Of a stretch of DNA of 64,000 bases, positions 43,016-52,405 are shown one piece after another. The first letter of the stretch is position 1, and every line of letters starts with the position of its first letter. Under the pieces are notes generated by a model. The model was not told where the DNA came from, did not search any database, and was given only the letters and a program-made list of their open reading frames with translations. The DNA lies in contig NZ_JACHWH010000002.1 in NCBI RefSeq assembly GCF_014191255.1, forward strand, positions 806,001 through 870,000. Reading direction: 5' to 3'. The position numbers were made by a program, and so were the translations under genes. The stretch is from Amycolatopsis bartoniae. GTDB lineage: Bacteria > Actinomycetota > Actinomycetes > Mycobacteriales > Pseudonocardiaceae.

Positions 43016-43636
43016 TCAGGCTAGCTGCTTGCGTGCCTTCGCCCGGTCCGCGGCCGCCGCGAACCACGCCGCGAGGATGCCGCCGAGCGCCCCGAACACG
43101 TGTGCCTGCCAGGAGATCCCGGGGTTGCCGGGCAGCAGTCCCCACAGCGTGCCGCCCCAGACCAGCAGCAGCACCCCGGCGACGACGAGTTGCCCGAACG
43201 CCCGGTTGAACAGGCCGCGGACCAGCAGGTACGCGAGCCACCCGAAGGCAACGCCGGACGCGCCGATGGTCGAGGTGTGGTCCACACCGGTGAGCCACAC
43301 GCCGAGCCCGCTGACCACCCAGATCAGGCCGGTGACCGCGAGCCAGCGCCCCACCCCGGACGCGAGCGCGAGGAAGCCGAACACCAGGACGGGAATCGTG
43401 TTGGCGAACAGGTGCGTCCAGCTACCGTGCAGGAGCGGCGCCCACACGACGCCGTCGAGCCCGGACAGCGTGCGCGGCACGATGCCCTCGTCGTCGAGCC
43501 GGTGGTGCAGGCCGGCGTCCACCAGCTCCACGAGGTACAGCAACGTGGTGAACGCGAGCACCACCACGGCCGCGGGCTTGACTTTCGCGGGCAGGATGCG
43601 CTTCGCGGGGTCGACGGGTGCGGTCGCTGTGCTCAT
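43016..43636 (-). CDS. Rhomboid family intramembrane serine protease
   Basis: From ATG 43636 the protein has 206 residues and six helices. The catalytic Ser is S127 in [17 protein letters not shown] and the His is H179 in [37 protein letters not shown] is the conserved L1/TM2 region. It would cleave membrane proteins within the bilayer. It matches Rv1337, next to murI in mycobacteria. The substrate is unknown. Confidence 0.93.
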   Translation of the reverse strand: MSTATAPVDPAKRILPAKVKPAAVVVLAFTTLLYLVELVDAGLHHRLDDEGIVPRTLSGLDGVVWAPLLHGSWTHLFANTIPVLVFGFLALASGVGRWLAVTGLIWVVSGLGVWLTGVDHTSTIGASGVAFGWLAYLLVRGLFNRAFGQLVVAGVLLLVWGGTLWGLLPGNPGISWQAHVFGALGGILAAWFAAAADRAKARKQLA

Positions 43637-43779
43637 ACTCGTCACGGTACGGACCTGCGAGAACGCGGACCTCGGGTGAAAACCCTGAATTCGGGGACGA
43701 CGCCGGGTGAGGATTCGGTTGCGGCGCGTTGATGCGGTGCTTACGCCCCGGAAACAGCGACCCGCTTCTCTTGTCAGGC

Positions 43780-44148
43780 ATGACGAGCATCTACGAACAG
43801 ATCGGCGGCCAGGAAGCACTGATCACCGTCGTCGACGACTTCTACGAGCGCGTGCTGGCGGACCCGGAACTGGCAGGGTTCTTCCGGGGCACCAACCTGC
43901 CGCGCTTGAAGGGCATGCAGGTCGAGTTCTTCGCCGCGGCATTGGGCGGCCCGGACGAGTACCAGGGCCGCTCGATGAAGGAGGTCCACCGAGGCCGAGG
44001 CATCGGACAACACCACTTCGACCTGGTCGCCAAGCACCTGACGGAGGCGTTGCAAGGAGCAGGCGTCCCCCAGGAAACGGTGGACACCATCATCGGCGCC
44101 ATCGCACCCTTAGCCCCGGAAATCGTTTCAAGCACAGCAGCGGCCTAA
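43780..44148 (+). CDS. Truncated haemoglobin, group I (HbN-like)
   Basis: The start is ATG 43780 ([20 protein letters not shown]); the frame is open upstream but unlike the family. The 122-residue protein has the group I pattern [40 protein letters not shown] and the proximal-His helix [18 protein letters not shown]. It binds haem and O2 or NO; HbN proteins detoxify nitric oxide. It is inserted between the rhomboid and cysM genes of an otherwise conserved order. The second structured repeat starts 48 bp after its stop. Confidence 0.92.
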   Translation: MTSIYEQIGGQEALITVVDDFYERVLADPELAGFFRGTNLPRLKGMQVEFFAAALGGPDEYQGRSMKEVHRGRGIGQHHFDLVAKHLTEALQGAGVPQETVDTIIGAIAPLAPEIVSSTAAA

Positions 44149-44195
44149 ACCGCACCCGGCAACAAAACCGGAACCAACACCCCCTACCGCCCGGT

Positions 44196-44628
44196 CCTCC
44201 CCCATCCCCGATACAAAGCCGTCATTAGCGGTTGACTCGCCGTGTCAAGGGTCGCGCAGCGATCGCGAAGCGACGCCGAAGGCGCCCTTGACGCGGCGAG
44301 TCAACCGTTAAACAATCAAAAATCGGGGCGCCCAACGCAACCACGGCTTTTCGCGCGCAGCGCGGTCTTTTCACGCACATACCCGCGAGTTCAAAGATCA
44401 AAAGAATGCCTCGCCGGCGGGCAGGCTCCGGGATGGCCGGGCCCAAAGGGATCTCACCTTGGCGAGGTGGTCGAGTTGAGTGGTCATCCCGTCGCCTGCG
44501 GTTTGTGCATATCACTTTGACCCAGACCCGCAAGCTTGGCATGACCGGCTGCGGTCTCGAAAAAGGTTGCGGGTCTGGCTCAAAGTGATCGGCTGGTTTC
44601 AGGCGACGGGATGACCACCCAACTCTGG
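44196..44628. repeat. Structured dispersed repeat, copy 2
   Basis: This 433-bp element is the partner of 36773-37214, in the same orientation, again between convergent genes (haemoglobin and cysM). Hairpin A pairs 44227-44251 with 44285-44309, capped by CCCCGAT (44206-44212) and ATCGGGG (44322-44328). Hairpin B pairs 44480-44498 with 44600-44618 and, inside, the ATCACTTTGACCCAGACCC arm with its complement. Compared with copy 1, the stem segment GGTCGGCACGGTG is replaced by GGTTGACTCGCCG, and the opposite arm changes to match. The loops differ freely. Confidence 0.85.
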
Positions 44629-44642
44629 GTTTTAATGCCTGC

Positions 44643-45876
<1,234 letters not shown>

Positions 45877-45929
45877 GGGAAGTTACCTCCGCTTGGGTTT
45901 CTCTGGGACAGACGTTCGGGACGGGCGCG

Positions 45930-46346
45930 TTATTCCGTGATCTCCACGGGCTCCTCGGTGACCACGCCGTCGACGATGCGGTACGAGCGGAACTCGTGCT
46001 GCTCCGGGTCGCGCGTGGAAACCAGCACGTAGTGCGCGTCGGGCTCGGAGGCGTACGACACGTCGGTGCGCGACGGGTAGGCCTCGGTGGCGGTGTGCGA
46101 GTGGTAGATGACGACGGGGACCTCGTCGTTGGCGTCCAGCTCGCGGTACAGCTTGAGCAGGTCGGCCGAGTCGAACTCGTAGAACGTCGGCGAGCGCGCC
46201 GCGTTGAGCATCGGGATGAACCGGACAGGCCGGTCGGACCCCTCGGGCCCGGCGATCACGCCACACGCCTCGTCCGGGTGGTCCCGGCGAGCGTGGGCGA
46301 CGATCTCCTCGACGAGTTCACGGCGGATCCGAAGCACGCTGGCCAT
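45930..46346 (-). CDS. mec: JAMM/MPN+ metalloprotease Mec
   Basis: ATG 46346 gives a 138-residue protein with the JAMM zinc motif: Glu in DHPDEACGVIAGPEG, then H-S-H and Ser/Asp in IYHSHTATEAYPSRTDVSYA (HxH-x7-S-x2-D). In M. tuberculosis Mec (Rv1334) cleaves the CysO-cysteine adduct to release cysteine and regenerate CysO. It lies 53 bp upstream of cysO. It might also trim the Ala-Arg tail of CysO seen here. Confidence 0.94.
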   Translation of the reverse strand: MASVLRIRRELVEEIVAHARRDHPDEACGVIAGPEGSDRPVRFIPMLNAARSPTFYEFDSADLLKLYRELDANDEVPVVIYHSHTATEAYPSRTDVSYASEPDAHYVLVSTRDPEQHEFRSYRIVDGVVTEEPVEITE

Positions 46347-46369
46347 CTTACGGGCCGGACACGTGGTGT

Positions 46370-46846
46370 TCACAGAGTGAGACTGCGCACGGGTGGCAGA
46401 ACGCCGGTGGGCGCGCGCATGGCCTCGTGGGCGAGGTGGTGCTGGATCGCGGCCAGCACCACGATCGCGTGGTTCCGCCGCAGCGGCCGCTGCCACCGGC
46501 GACGGCGGGTCAGGCAGGTGGTCTGGGCATGCCCGGCGGCGACGAACCAGTCGGCGACCTCCGACGGGGTGAGCAGCAGATGCTCCGTGGGGCGGCATTG
46601 CGCCAGCACCCGGCGCACGGCACCGGTCACCTCTTCGCGCATCCTCGCGCCCTGGCGCCCGCGGAATTCCCGGCTGGTGACACGGGCGGCGTAGGCGTCC
46701 GGAAACAGGTGCTCGTCACGCAGCCCCTTCTCCAGGGCTTGGAGCAGCCGGGTGAACTGCCGCACCAGGAACTCGGCCCCGGCGGGCGTGATTCGCACGA
46801 CGACCTGCCCGCCACCAACGGAGCGCGCACCGAAGTCGACGTTCAC
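46370..46846 (-). CDS. DUF2017-like protein, partner of the second ClpS
   Basis: GTG 46846 overlaps the stop of the ClpS-like gene (GTGA). The 158-residue protein is Arg-rich and predicted helical. Segments such as GAEFLVRQFTRLLQALEKGL and LTPSEVADWFVAAGHAQ line up by position with [11 protein letters not shown] and [16 protein letters not shown] of the canonical DUF2017 protein at 48103. Similarity is weak. The shared gene order (clpS-like then this gene) supports a diverged duplicate. The function is unknown; canonical DUF2017 proteins always sit next to clpS in actinobacteria. Confidence 0.55.
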   Translation of the reverse strand: MNVDFGARSVGGGQVVVRITPAGAEFLVRQFTRLLQALEKGLRDEHLFPDAYAARVTSREFRGRQGARMREEVTGAVRRVLAQCRPTEHLLLTPSEVADWFVAAGHAQTTCLTRRRRWQRPLRRNHAIVVLAAIQHHLAHEAMRAPTGVLPPVRSLTL

Positions 46847-47088
46847 GACGGAATCCCGACGGTCGCGTGCAGGCCGTGGACCTGCAGCCGCGCCACGAGA
46901 TCCTCCGCCGTGTCCTGGGTGCTGCACCAGGTCAGCACGCTGCTGCCACTCTCGTGCACGTCGTCGGCGAACTCGAAACCGCGGTCCACCGGCAGGCCGA
47001 ACACCCGCCCCACGACGTACGCCACACCGGCGTGCGTGTTCGCGTCGTCGTTGTGCACCACAACCGCCCAGTGCCGCTCAGCTTCCAC
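46843..47088 (-). CDS. Second, divergent ClpS-like adaptor
   Basis: The likely start is GTG 47088; no Met codon fits and upstream codons run into the P1 peptidase gene. The 81-residue protein reads VEAERHWAVVVHNDDANTHA, with the block VVGRVFGLPVD, then FADDVHESGSSVLTW and LQVHGLHAT. The N-D-D and V-H-x-x-G positions correspond to residues that ClpS uses to hold N-degron residues. The canonical ClpS at 48657 has NDP and VHHKG instead. It probably delivers a distinct substrate set to ClpCP or ClpAP; this is an inference. Confidence 0.7.
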   Translation of the reverse strand: MEAERHWAVVVHNDDANTHAGVAYVVGRVFGLPVDRGFEFADDVHESGSSVLTWCSTQDTAEDLVARLQVHGLHATVGIPS

Positions 47089-47119
47089 GGCTTTCTGATC
47101 TTCCGGAGACCACCGGCCG

Positions 47120-48106
47120 TTACGCCTCGAAGGTCTCCGGCCACACGTCCCGGTAGGCGGGCACCCCACCCGCCCCGGTCGCCGACAACACTCCGTGCAC
47201 GATCGCCCTTGCGAACACCCGCGCCGCGGCCGAGCACAGCGCGTCCAGCGCCGCCGCGCGGGAGGCCTCTCCCAGTGGGCCCTTCGCGACCGGCAGCTCC
47301 CGATCGCCCGTGGCCAGGGCGAACACCGTGTCCCCGTCGAACATCGTGTGCGCCGGGCGCACCGCCCTTGCCAACCCGTCCTGGGCCGCCACCGCCAGGC
47401 GCCTGCACTCCGCCTTCGACAGGGCCGCGTCGACCGCCACCACGCCGATCGTCGTGTTCAGGTCCGTGCGCGCCGACGGCACCGAGCCGGGACGCGAAGG
47501 CCACGTCACCCCGAAGTCACCGTGGTCCGCCGCGAACGGCACGCCCGTCGCGAGCGACACCGCCTCACCCGAGGCGTTGACCACGGCCAGCGCGCCGACC
47601 GTGTAGCCGTTCACGACCTCGCTCGCGCTGCCCACGCCGCCCTTCAGCGACCCGACCACCGCGCCCGCCCCGGCACCGACCGTGCCCTGCTCCACCGGTC
47701 CGGCCGAAGCCGCCGCACAGGCCGCGTAGCCGAAAGCCGCGTCCGGGCGGTTGCCCCACTCGCTGCGCGGCAGGTCGAAGATCACCGCCGCCGGCACGAT
47801 CGGCACCACTTCGTGTGGCTGCGCGCCCACCGGAAACCCCAGGTCACGCTCCCCCAGCCAGCGCATCACACCGTCCGCCGCCGCGAGCCCGTACGCGCTC
47901 CCGCCCGACAGGCAGATCGCGTTCACCCGCTGCACCAGGTTCTCCGGCTCCAGCAGGTTCGTCTCCCGCGTGCCCGGCGCGCCGCCACGCTGGTCCACCG
48001 CGCCCGTCGCCCCGCCGGGCACCAGCACCACGGTGGTGCCCGTGGCCCAGCCGGGTTCGACCCGCTGGTGGTGCCCGACGAGCACCCCCGACACGTCGGT
48101 GATCAT
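47120..48106 (-). CDS. P1 family peptidase (DmpA-type N-terminal nucleophile hydrolase)
   Basis: ATG 48106 overlaps the DUF2017 stop. The 328-residue protein has VLVPGGATGAVDQRGGAPGT, ICLSGGSAYGLAAADGVMRW, GTVGAGAGAVVGSLKGGVGS and, near residue 230, RTDLNTTIGVVAVDAALSKA. The last block holds the autocleavage and catalytic region (NTTIG) of this family. DmpA-like enzymes self-process and remove N-terminal D- or L-amino acids from peptides. It matches Rv1333 in the conserved block. It is coupled with the ClpS/DUF2017 genes. Confidence 0.9.
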   Translation of the reverse strand: MITDVSGVLVGHHQRVEPGWATGTTVVLVPGGATGAVDQRGGAPGTRETNLLEPENLVQRVNAICLSGGSAYGLAAADGVMRWLGERDLGFPVGAQPHEVVPIVPAAVIFDLPRSEWGNRPDAAFGYAACAAASAGPVEQGTVGAGAGAVVGSLKGGVGSASEVVNGYTVGALAVVNASGEAVSLATGVPFAADHGDFGVTWPSRPGSVPSARTDLNTTIGVVAVDAALSKAECRRLAVAAQDGLARAVRPAHTMFDGDTVFALATGDRELPVAKGPLGEASRAAALDALCSAAARVFARAIVHGVLSATGAGGVPAYRDVWPETFEA

Positions 48107-48660
48107 GCCGTCAGCGCCTGGACCAGCGTCTCCTGCACGTACGTGAGCCAGTGGTAGACGCCGAGGTGCGGTGAGCGCGGGTCGTCCTCGGGCAGGTCGT
48201 CGGGCATGTCCTCGGTGACGTCGAGCGCGGTCCCCAGCGCGAGCCGGACGTCGTTGAGCGCCGAGAGCCACGCGTCGGCCTGCTCCACCGACAACCGGAC
48301 GTTGCCGCCGTCACGCGGCAGCGTCTCCATCACCACCTGCGCCACGCCGACCTTCGCGTCGACCAGCTCGGGCTCGTGCAGCGAGCGCAGCGCGCCCGCC
48401 GAGTCGAGGTCCTCCTGGGTGGGGTTGTCCGGGTCGAGCTTGTGGTAGTCGGGCAGCAGGCGCGAGAGCACCGGGTCGTCGGGCGACTCCGAGGGACCCG
48501 TCTTGATCCCCGTCAGCTCCGCCAGCGGGTCCTGCGGCGCCTCCTCGGCGCGGGCCTGCAGCATGTCTTCGAGCTGGCTCACCAGCCCGCGCAACACCGC
48601 GGCCTCCTGCTGCTCGAACCCGGCGACGACCTGGCCGCCCTTGCGCTTCCAGCCTTTCAC
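48103..48660 (-). CDS. DUF2017 protein (Rv1332-like)
   Basis: GTG 48660 overlaps the clpS stop (GTGA). The 185-residue protein ([20 protein letters not shown]) continues with [60 protein letters not shown] and [16 protein letters not shown]. It is acidic and helical. The family is known only from actinobacteria and always follows clpS, so it may work with the ClpS/ClpC degradation system; no activity is established. It corresponds to Rv1332. Confidence 0.88.
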   Translation of the reverse strand: MKGWKRKGGQVVAGFEQQEAAVLRGLVSQLEDMLQARAEEAPQDPLAELTGIKTGPSESPDDPVLSRLLPDYHKLDPDNPTQEDLDSAGALRSLHEPELVDAKVGVAQVVMETLPRDGGNVRLSVEQADAWLSALNDVRLALGTALDVTEDMPDDLPEDDPRSPHLGVYHWLTYVQETLVQALTA

Positions 48661-48953
48661 GCCTTCTCCATGGTGGCCCACAGCCCGGCGGCGTGGAGTC
48701 TCGTCACGTCGGCCTCAACCTTCTCCCTGGAGCCCGACGACACCGTCGCCCGGCCCTTGTGGTGCACGTCCAGCATCAGCTTCGTGGCGTGGTCCCGGCT
48801 GTACCCGAAGAGCTTCTGGAACACGTACGTCACGTACGACATCAGGTTGACGGGGTCGTTCCAGACGACGGTCTGCCACGGACTGTCCTCGGCGCCCACT
48901 TCGGCCCCGGCCGGCTCAACCTGCGTCTGTTCGGTTGCGACAGGCGTGGTCAT
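48657..48953 (-). CDS. clpS: ATP-dependent Clp protease adaptor ClpS
   Basis: ATG 48953 gives 98 residues. After a variable N-terminus comes the ClpS core [20 protein letters not shown], then [20 protein letters not shown] and [20 protein letters not shown]. It recruits proteins with destabilising N-terminal residues to the Clp protease. It heads the minus-strand run clpS-DUF2017-P1 peptidase, as in Rv1331-Rv1333, and is divergent from pncB. Confidence 0.96.
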   Translation of the reverse strand: MTTPVATEQTQVEPAGAEVGAEDSPWQTVVWNDPVNLMSYVTYVFQKLFGYSRDHATKLMLDVHHKGRATVSSGSREKVEADVTRLHAAGLWATMEKA

Positions 48954-49029
48954 ACCCACATGGTGTCACGGATGCGGTACGGCGTGGCCGAGCGGTCGGT
49001 CCGTTCAGGTGAAGCACGCGTTCCCTCAT

Positions 49030-49035
49030 TAGTCT
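49030..49035 (+). promoter_or_regulatory. -10 element (TAGTCT) for leaderless pncB
   Basis: TAGTCT ends 6 nt before ATG 49042 and no ribosome site is present, consistent with a leaderless start for the pncB-pncA-eda operon. Confidence 0.5.
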
Positions 49036-49041
49036 TACCCC

Positions 49042-50349
49042 ATGGGTTCGCCTGAGACGCAGGGCAGCACGGCACTGCTCACCGACCACTACGAACTGAC
49101 GATGCTGGGCAGTGCGCTCGCCGACGGCACGGGCGACCGGCCGTGCGTGTTCGAGGTGTTCGCCCGCCGCCTGCCGGACGGGCGCCGCTACGGCGTCGTC
49201 GCCGGCACCGGGCGGGTGCTCGACGCCATCACCGACTTCCGGTTCACCGACGCCGAGATCACCCAGCTCGCCCAGACCGCCGTGGTCGACGACGAGACAC
49301 TGGCCTGGCTCGCGGACTACGAGTTCACCGGCGACATCGAGGGCTACCCCGAGGGCGAGCTGTACTTCCCGGGCTCGCCGGTCCTCACCGTGCGCGGCAC
49401 CTTCAACGAGGCCGTCGTGCTGGAGACCCTCGTGCTGTCGATCCTCAACCACGACAGCGCGATCGCGTCGGCCGCCGCGCGCATGTCCGGCGCCGCGCAC
49501 GGCAGGCCGATCATCGAGATGGGCAGCCGCCGCACGCAGGAGTACGCGGCCGTCGCCGCCGCGCGCGCCGCGTACCTGGCCGGGTTCGCCGCGACCTCCA
49601 ACCTGGAGGCGGGCCGCCGCTACGGCGTCCCGACCCGCGGCACCGTCGCGCACGCCTTCATGCTGCTGCACGACAGCGAGGAGGACGCGTTCCGCGCCCA
49701 GATCGAGAAGATGGGCACGGACACCACGCTGCTGGTGGACACCTACGACATCACCCAGGGCATCGAGACCGCGGTCCGTGTCGCCGGGCCGGAGCTCGGC
49801 GCGATCCGGATCGACTCCGGTGACGTCGGGGTGCTGGCCCGCAAGGCCCGCGAGCAGCTCGACTCGTTCGGCGCGAAGGACACCCGCATCGTCGTCTCCG
49901 GCGACCTCGACGAGCACGCGATCGCGGCGCTGCGTGCCGAGCCTGTCGACGCCTACGGGGTCGGCACCTCCGTCGTCACCGGTTCGGGTGCGCCGACCGC
50001 GGGCATGGTCTACAAGCTCGTCGAGGTCGACGGCCGTCCGGTGGCCAAGCGCAGCGAGAACAAGGCGTCGCGCGGCGGCCAGAAGATCGCGGTGCGGCGG
50101 CACAAGCCGACCGGCACGGCGCTGGAGGAGGTCGTGTACCACGGCCAGAAGCAGCCCGAGCTGGGCCAGTACGACCGGCCGCTGCAGATCCCGATGATCA
50201 GCGAGGGGCGCCCGGTGCACGACCTGCCGACCCTCGACGACGCCCGCGAGCGGCTGCGGCATTGCCTGGTGAGCCTGCCGTGGGAGGGTCTGAAGCTGTC
50301 CAAGGGCGAACCCGCCATCCCCACCGTGTTCGTGGAGGAGGACCAATGA
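49042..50349 (+). CDS. pncB: Nicotinate phosphoribosyltransferase
   Basis: The 435-residue protein has LLTDHYELTMLGSALADGTG, VFEVFARRLPDGRRYGVVAG, EMGSRRTQEYAAVAAARAAY, LLVDTYDITQGIETAVRVAG and AYGVGTSVVTGSGAPTAGMV, the NAPRTase family blocks. It converts nicotinate and PRPP to nicotinate mononucleotide in NAD salvage. It is followed with a 4-bp overlap by pncA, giving a complete nicotinamide-to-NaMN route. It corresponds to Rv1330c. Confidence 0.96.
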   Translation: MGSPETQGSTALLTDHYELTMLGSALADGTGDRPCVFEVFARRLPDGRRYGVVAGTGRVLDAITDFRFTDAEITQLAQTAVVDDETLAWLADYEFTGDIEGYPEGELYFPGSPVLTVRGTFNEAVVLETLVLSILNHDSAIASAAARMSGAAHGRPIIEMGSRRTQEYAAVAAARAAYLAGFAATSNLEAGRRYGVPTRGTVAHAFMLLHDSEEDAFRAQIEKMGTDTTLLVDTYDITQGIETAVRVAGPELGAIRIDSGDVGVLARKAREQLDSFGAKDTRIVVSGDLDEHAIAALRAEPVDAYGVGTSVVTGSGAPTAGMVYKLVEVDGRPVAKRSENKASRGGQKIAVRRHKPTGTALEEVVYHGQKQPELGQYDRPLQIPMISEGRPVHDLPTLDDARERLRHCLVSLPWEGLKLSKGEPAIPTVFVEEDQ

Positions 50350-50915
50350 GCCGCGCGCTGGTCGTGGTGGACGTGCAGAACGATTTCTGCGAGGGCGGCG
50401 CGCTCGCCGTCGCCGGGGGTGCGGCCACCGCCGCGGAGATCACCGAGCACCTCGCCGGGGGTGGTTACGACCACGTCGTGGCCACCCGCGACTACCACAT
50501 CGACCCGGGCGCGCACTTCAGCGACGAGCCGGACTACGTGCGCACGTGGCCGCGGCACTGCGAGGCCGGCACGCCCGGCGCGTCGTTCCACCCGGCGCTC
50601 GACGTCGGCCCGATCTCGACGGTGTTCTCGAAGGGCCAGTACAGCGACGGCTACTCCGGTTTCGAGGGACACACCGGCGCCGGCGAGGGCCTTGGCGACT
50701 GGCTGAAGGCCCACGACGTGACGGAGATCGACGTGGTGGGCATCGCGACCGACCACTGCGTGCGCGCCACCTCGCTCGACGCCGTGCGGGCCGGTTTCTC
50801 CGTGCGCGTGCTGCTGGACCTGACCGCGGGCGTAGCGCGCGAGACGACCGACAAGGCGCTGGCGGACCTGCGCGCGGCCGGGGTCGCGCTGACCGGCACG
50901 CCGAAGGTGGGCTGA
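50346..50915 (+). CDS. pncA: Nicotinamidase
   Basis: ATG 50346 overlaps the pncB stop. The 189-residue protein has the isochorismatase-fold triad D9 (LVVVDVQNDFCEGGAL), K96 (TVFSKGQYSD) and C138 (VGIATDHCVRATSLDAV), plus the metal-site region ATRDYHIDPGAHFS. It deamidates nicotinamide to nicotinate, feeding PncB. Its stop overlaps the start of the aldolase gene (TGATG). Confidence 0.96.
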   Translation: MSRALVVVDVQNDFCEGGALAVAGGAATAAEITEHLAGGGYDHVVATRDYHIDPGAHFSDEPDYVRTWPRHCEAGTPGASFHPALDVGPISTVFSKGQYSDGYSGFEGHTGAGEGLGDWLKAHDVTEIDVVGIATDHCVRATSLDAVRAGFSVRVLLDLTAGVARETTDKALADLRAAGVALTGTPKVG

Positions 50916-51574
50916 TGCGGCCGATGCTGAAGAGGCACAACATCCATTTCCGCGAGCGGCTCGCGGCGAGCAAGGTGATCGCGGTCCTGCGCGCGGAGGA
51001 CACCGAGTACTTCCCCGACGTCGCGCAGGTGCTCTACGACTCCGGCCTCCGCGTGGTCGAGACGGCGCTCACCACGCCGGGCGCGCTCCACGCGGTCGGG
51101 CAGATGCAGGTGGAGCTGGGCCGCGACACGCTGGTGGGCGCGGGCAACGTGCGCACCGTGTCCGATGTGGACAGTTGCGCGGCCGCGGGTGTGGACTTTC
51201 TCGCCACGCCGACCGTCTCGCCGGACGTGCTGGCGCGGGCGCAGCAGTACGAGCTGCCGGTGGTGTGCGGGGCGCTGACGCCGACGGAGGTCGACGCGGC
51301 GTGGCGGCACGGGGCCGCCGTCGTGCGGGTGTTCCCCATCGGCCCGTCCGGCGGGGTCCGGTACCTGCAGCAGGTGCGTGGTCCGCTGCCGGAGATCCCG
51401 CTGGTCCCGGCGGGTGGCGTCACGCTGCCGGAGGTGGAGGGCTACCTGGGCGCGGGGGCGTTCGCGGTGGCGGTCGGCGCGCCACTGCTGGGCGACGCCG
51501 TGTGCGGCGGCAGGCTCGAAGAGCTGGGGCAGCGCGCCTCGTACCTCGCCTCGCTGGCGGGGAAGTTCGTCTGA
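50915..51574 (+). CDS. eda: KDPG/KHG aldolase family protein
   Basis: The 219-residue protein shows KVIAVLRAEDTEYFPDVAQV, GLRVVETALTTPGALHAVGQ, DTLVGAGNVRTVSDVDSCAA, VDFLATPTVSPDVLARAQQY and VRVFPIGPSGGVRYLQQVRG, typical of class I KDPG aldolases. The usual Schiff-base Lys position (KxFP) reads VFPIG preceded by Val-Arg, so activity as classical Eda is uncertain. It is coupled to pncA, an unusual partner. No edd gene is in the window. Confidence 0.8.
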   Translation: MRPMLKRHNIHFRERLAASKVIAVLRAEDTEYFPDVAQVLYDSGLRVVETALTTPGALHAVGQMQVELGRDTLVGAGNVRTVSDVDSCAAAGVDFLATPTVSPDVLARAQQYELPVVCGALTPTEVDAAWRHGAAVVRVFPIGPSGGVRYLQQVRGPLPEIPLVPAGGVTLPEVEGYLGAGAFAVAVGAPLLGDAVCGGRLEELGQRASYLASLAGKFV

Positions 51575-51576
51575 CG

Positions 51577-51605
51577 GCGGCGGGGCCCGCGGCGGGCCCC
51601 GCCGC
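51577..51605. terminator. Hairpin terminator after the aldolase gene
   Basis: Arms 51577-51588 and 51594-51605 form a perfect 12-bp GC stem with a five-base loop, between the convergent ends of eda and the secreted-protein gene. Confidence 0.75.
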
Positions 51606-51610
51606 ACGTG

Positions 51611-52255
51611 TCACTTACCGAACGGGTCGCAGGCCGCGGTGCCGACGTAGATGTCGCCCGACGCCGGGCCGCCCTGCGGGAACAGCTTGATGTGCATCGC
51701 GTGGGTGACGAGGCTGCCGTCCGCGGGGTGCGGCACGATCACCTCGTTGAGCACGATGTCGGCCATCGGCGGGTCGCCCTCGGCGCGGCCCGGAACGGGA
51801 ATCGTGTAGTTCACCGGGATGTTCTCGGGCACCGTGATACCGCTGACCGCGCCCAGCTGCATCGAGCCCGAGCTGCCGTTCTTCGTCGTGGTGCAGCCCG
51901 CCTGGTAGGTGCGGACGGTGATCCTCGGCCCGCCGTACAGGCGCAGCGCGCTCGTCTCGAACCGCGAGCCTTCGACCTGCACGGACGCGGTGCCGTCCGC
52001 GTTGCGCACGCACTTCGTCGTCCCCAGCCCGAACTTCGTGGTCGGCCCGACGAACACCGGGTCCGCGCGGTTCTCCGCCGTCGCGCCCAGCGCGCACGGC
52101 GCGATCGGGTCGGCGCGGTTCTGCTCGCCCTCGACCGTGACGTCCGCCGCCCCGATCGAGCCGGACCCGGTCGCCGTGACCTCCTGTGCCTGTGCCGTCA
52201 CCGGGACGGCGGCCAGGCACAGGGCCGCCAGCAGAACCCCCTTCGCCCGCGCCAT
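51611..52255 (-). CDS. Secreted beta-rich protein (choice-of-anchor P-like)
   Basis: ATG 52255 follows GAGGAG. The 214-residue protein starts MARAKGVLLAALCLAAVPVT and has a cleavable signal peptide (AQA^QE). The mature part has repeated short strands and four cysteines, with VGPTTKFGLGTTKCVRNADG, GGPRITVRTYQAGCTTTKNG and HAMHIKLFPQGGPASGDIYV. The pattern resembles choice-of-anchor P-type secreted actinobacterial proteins. No enzymatic motif is visible. It is probably exported to the cell surface or medium. Confidence 0.75.
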   Translation of the reverse strand: MARAKGVLLAALCLAAVPVTAQAQEVTATGSGSIGAADVTVEGEQNRADPIAPCALGATAENRADPVFVGPTTKFGLGTTKCVRNADGTASVQVEGSRFETSALRLYGGPRITVRTYQAGCTTTKNGSSGSMQLGAVSGITVPENIPVNYTIPVPGRAEGDPPMADIVLNEVIVPHPADGSLVTHAMHIKLFPQGGPASGDIYVGTAACDPFGK

Positions 52256-52391
52256 CAGCAACTCCTCTCGCTCGCGCCTGGTAGTCCTCCTCCGACATCG
52301 ACTCCCCGGAGGCGAACCTCAACACACGGACGAGTGGTTCAGCGGACAACCGGCTCAGCCCGGCCTTCGCGGTTCCGTCGGTGGGGGCCGG

Positions 52392-52397
52392 TACCGT
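52392..52397 (+). promoter_or_regulatory. -10 element (TACCGT) for leaderless dinG
   Basis: TACCGT ends 8 nt before GTG 52406. No ribosome site is visible, so transcription probably starts at or near the first codon. Confidence 0.4.
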
Positions 52398-52405
52398 TGC
52401 TTCCC

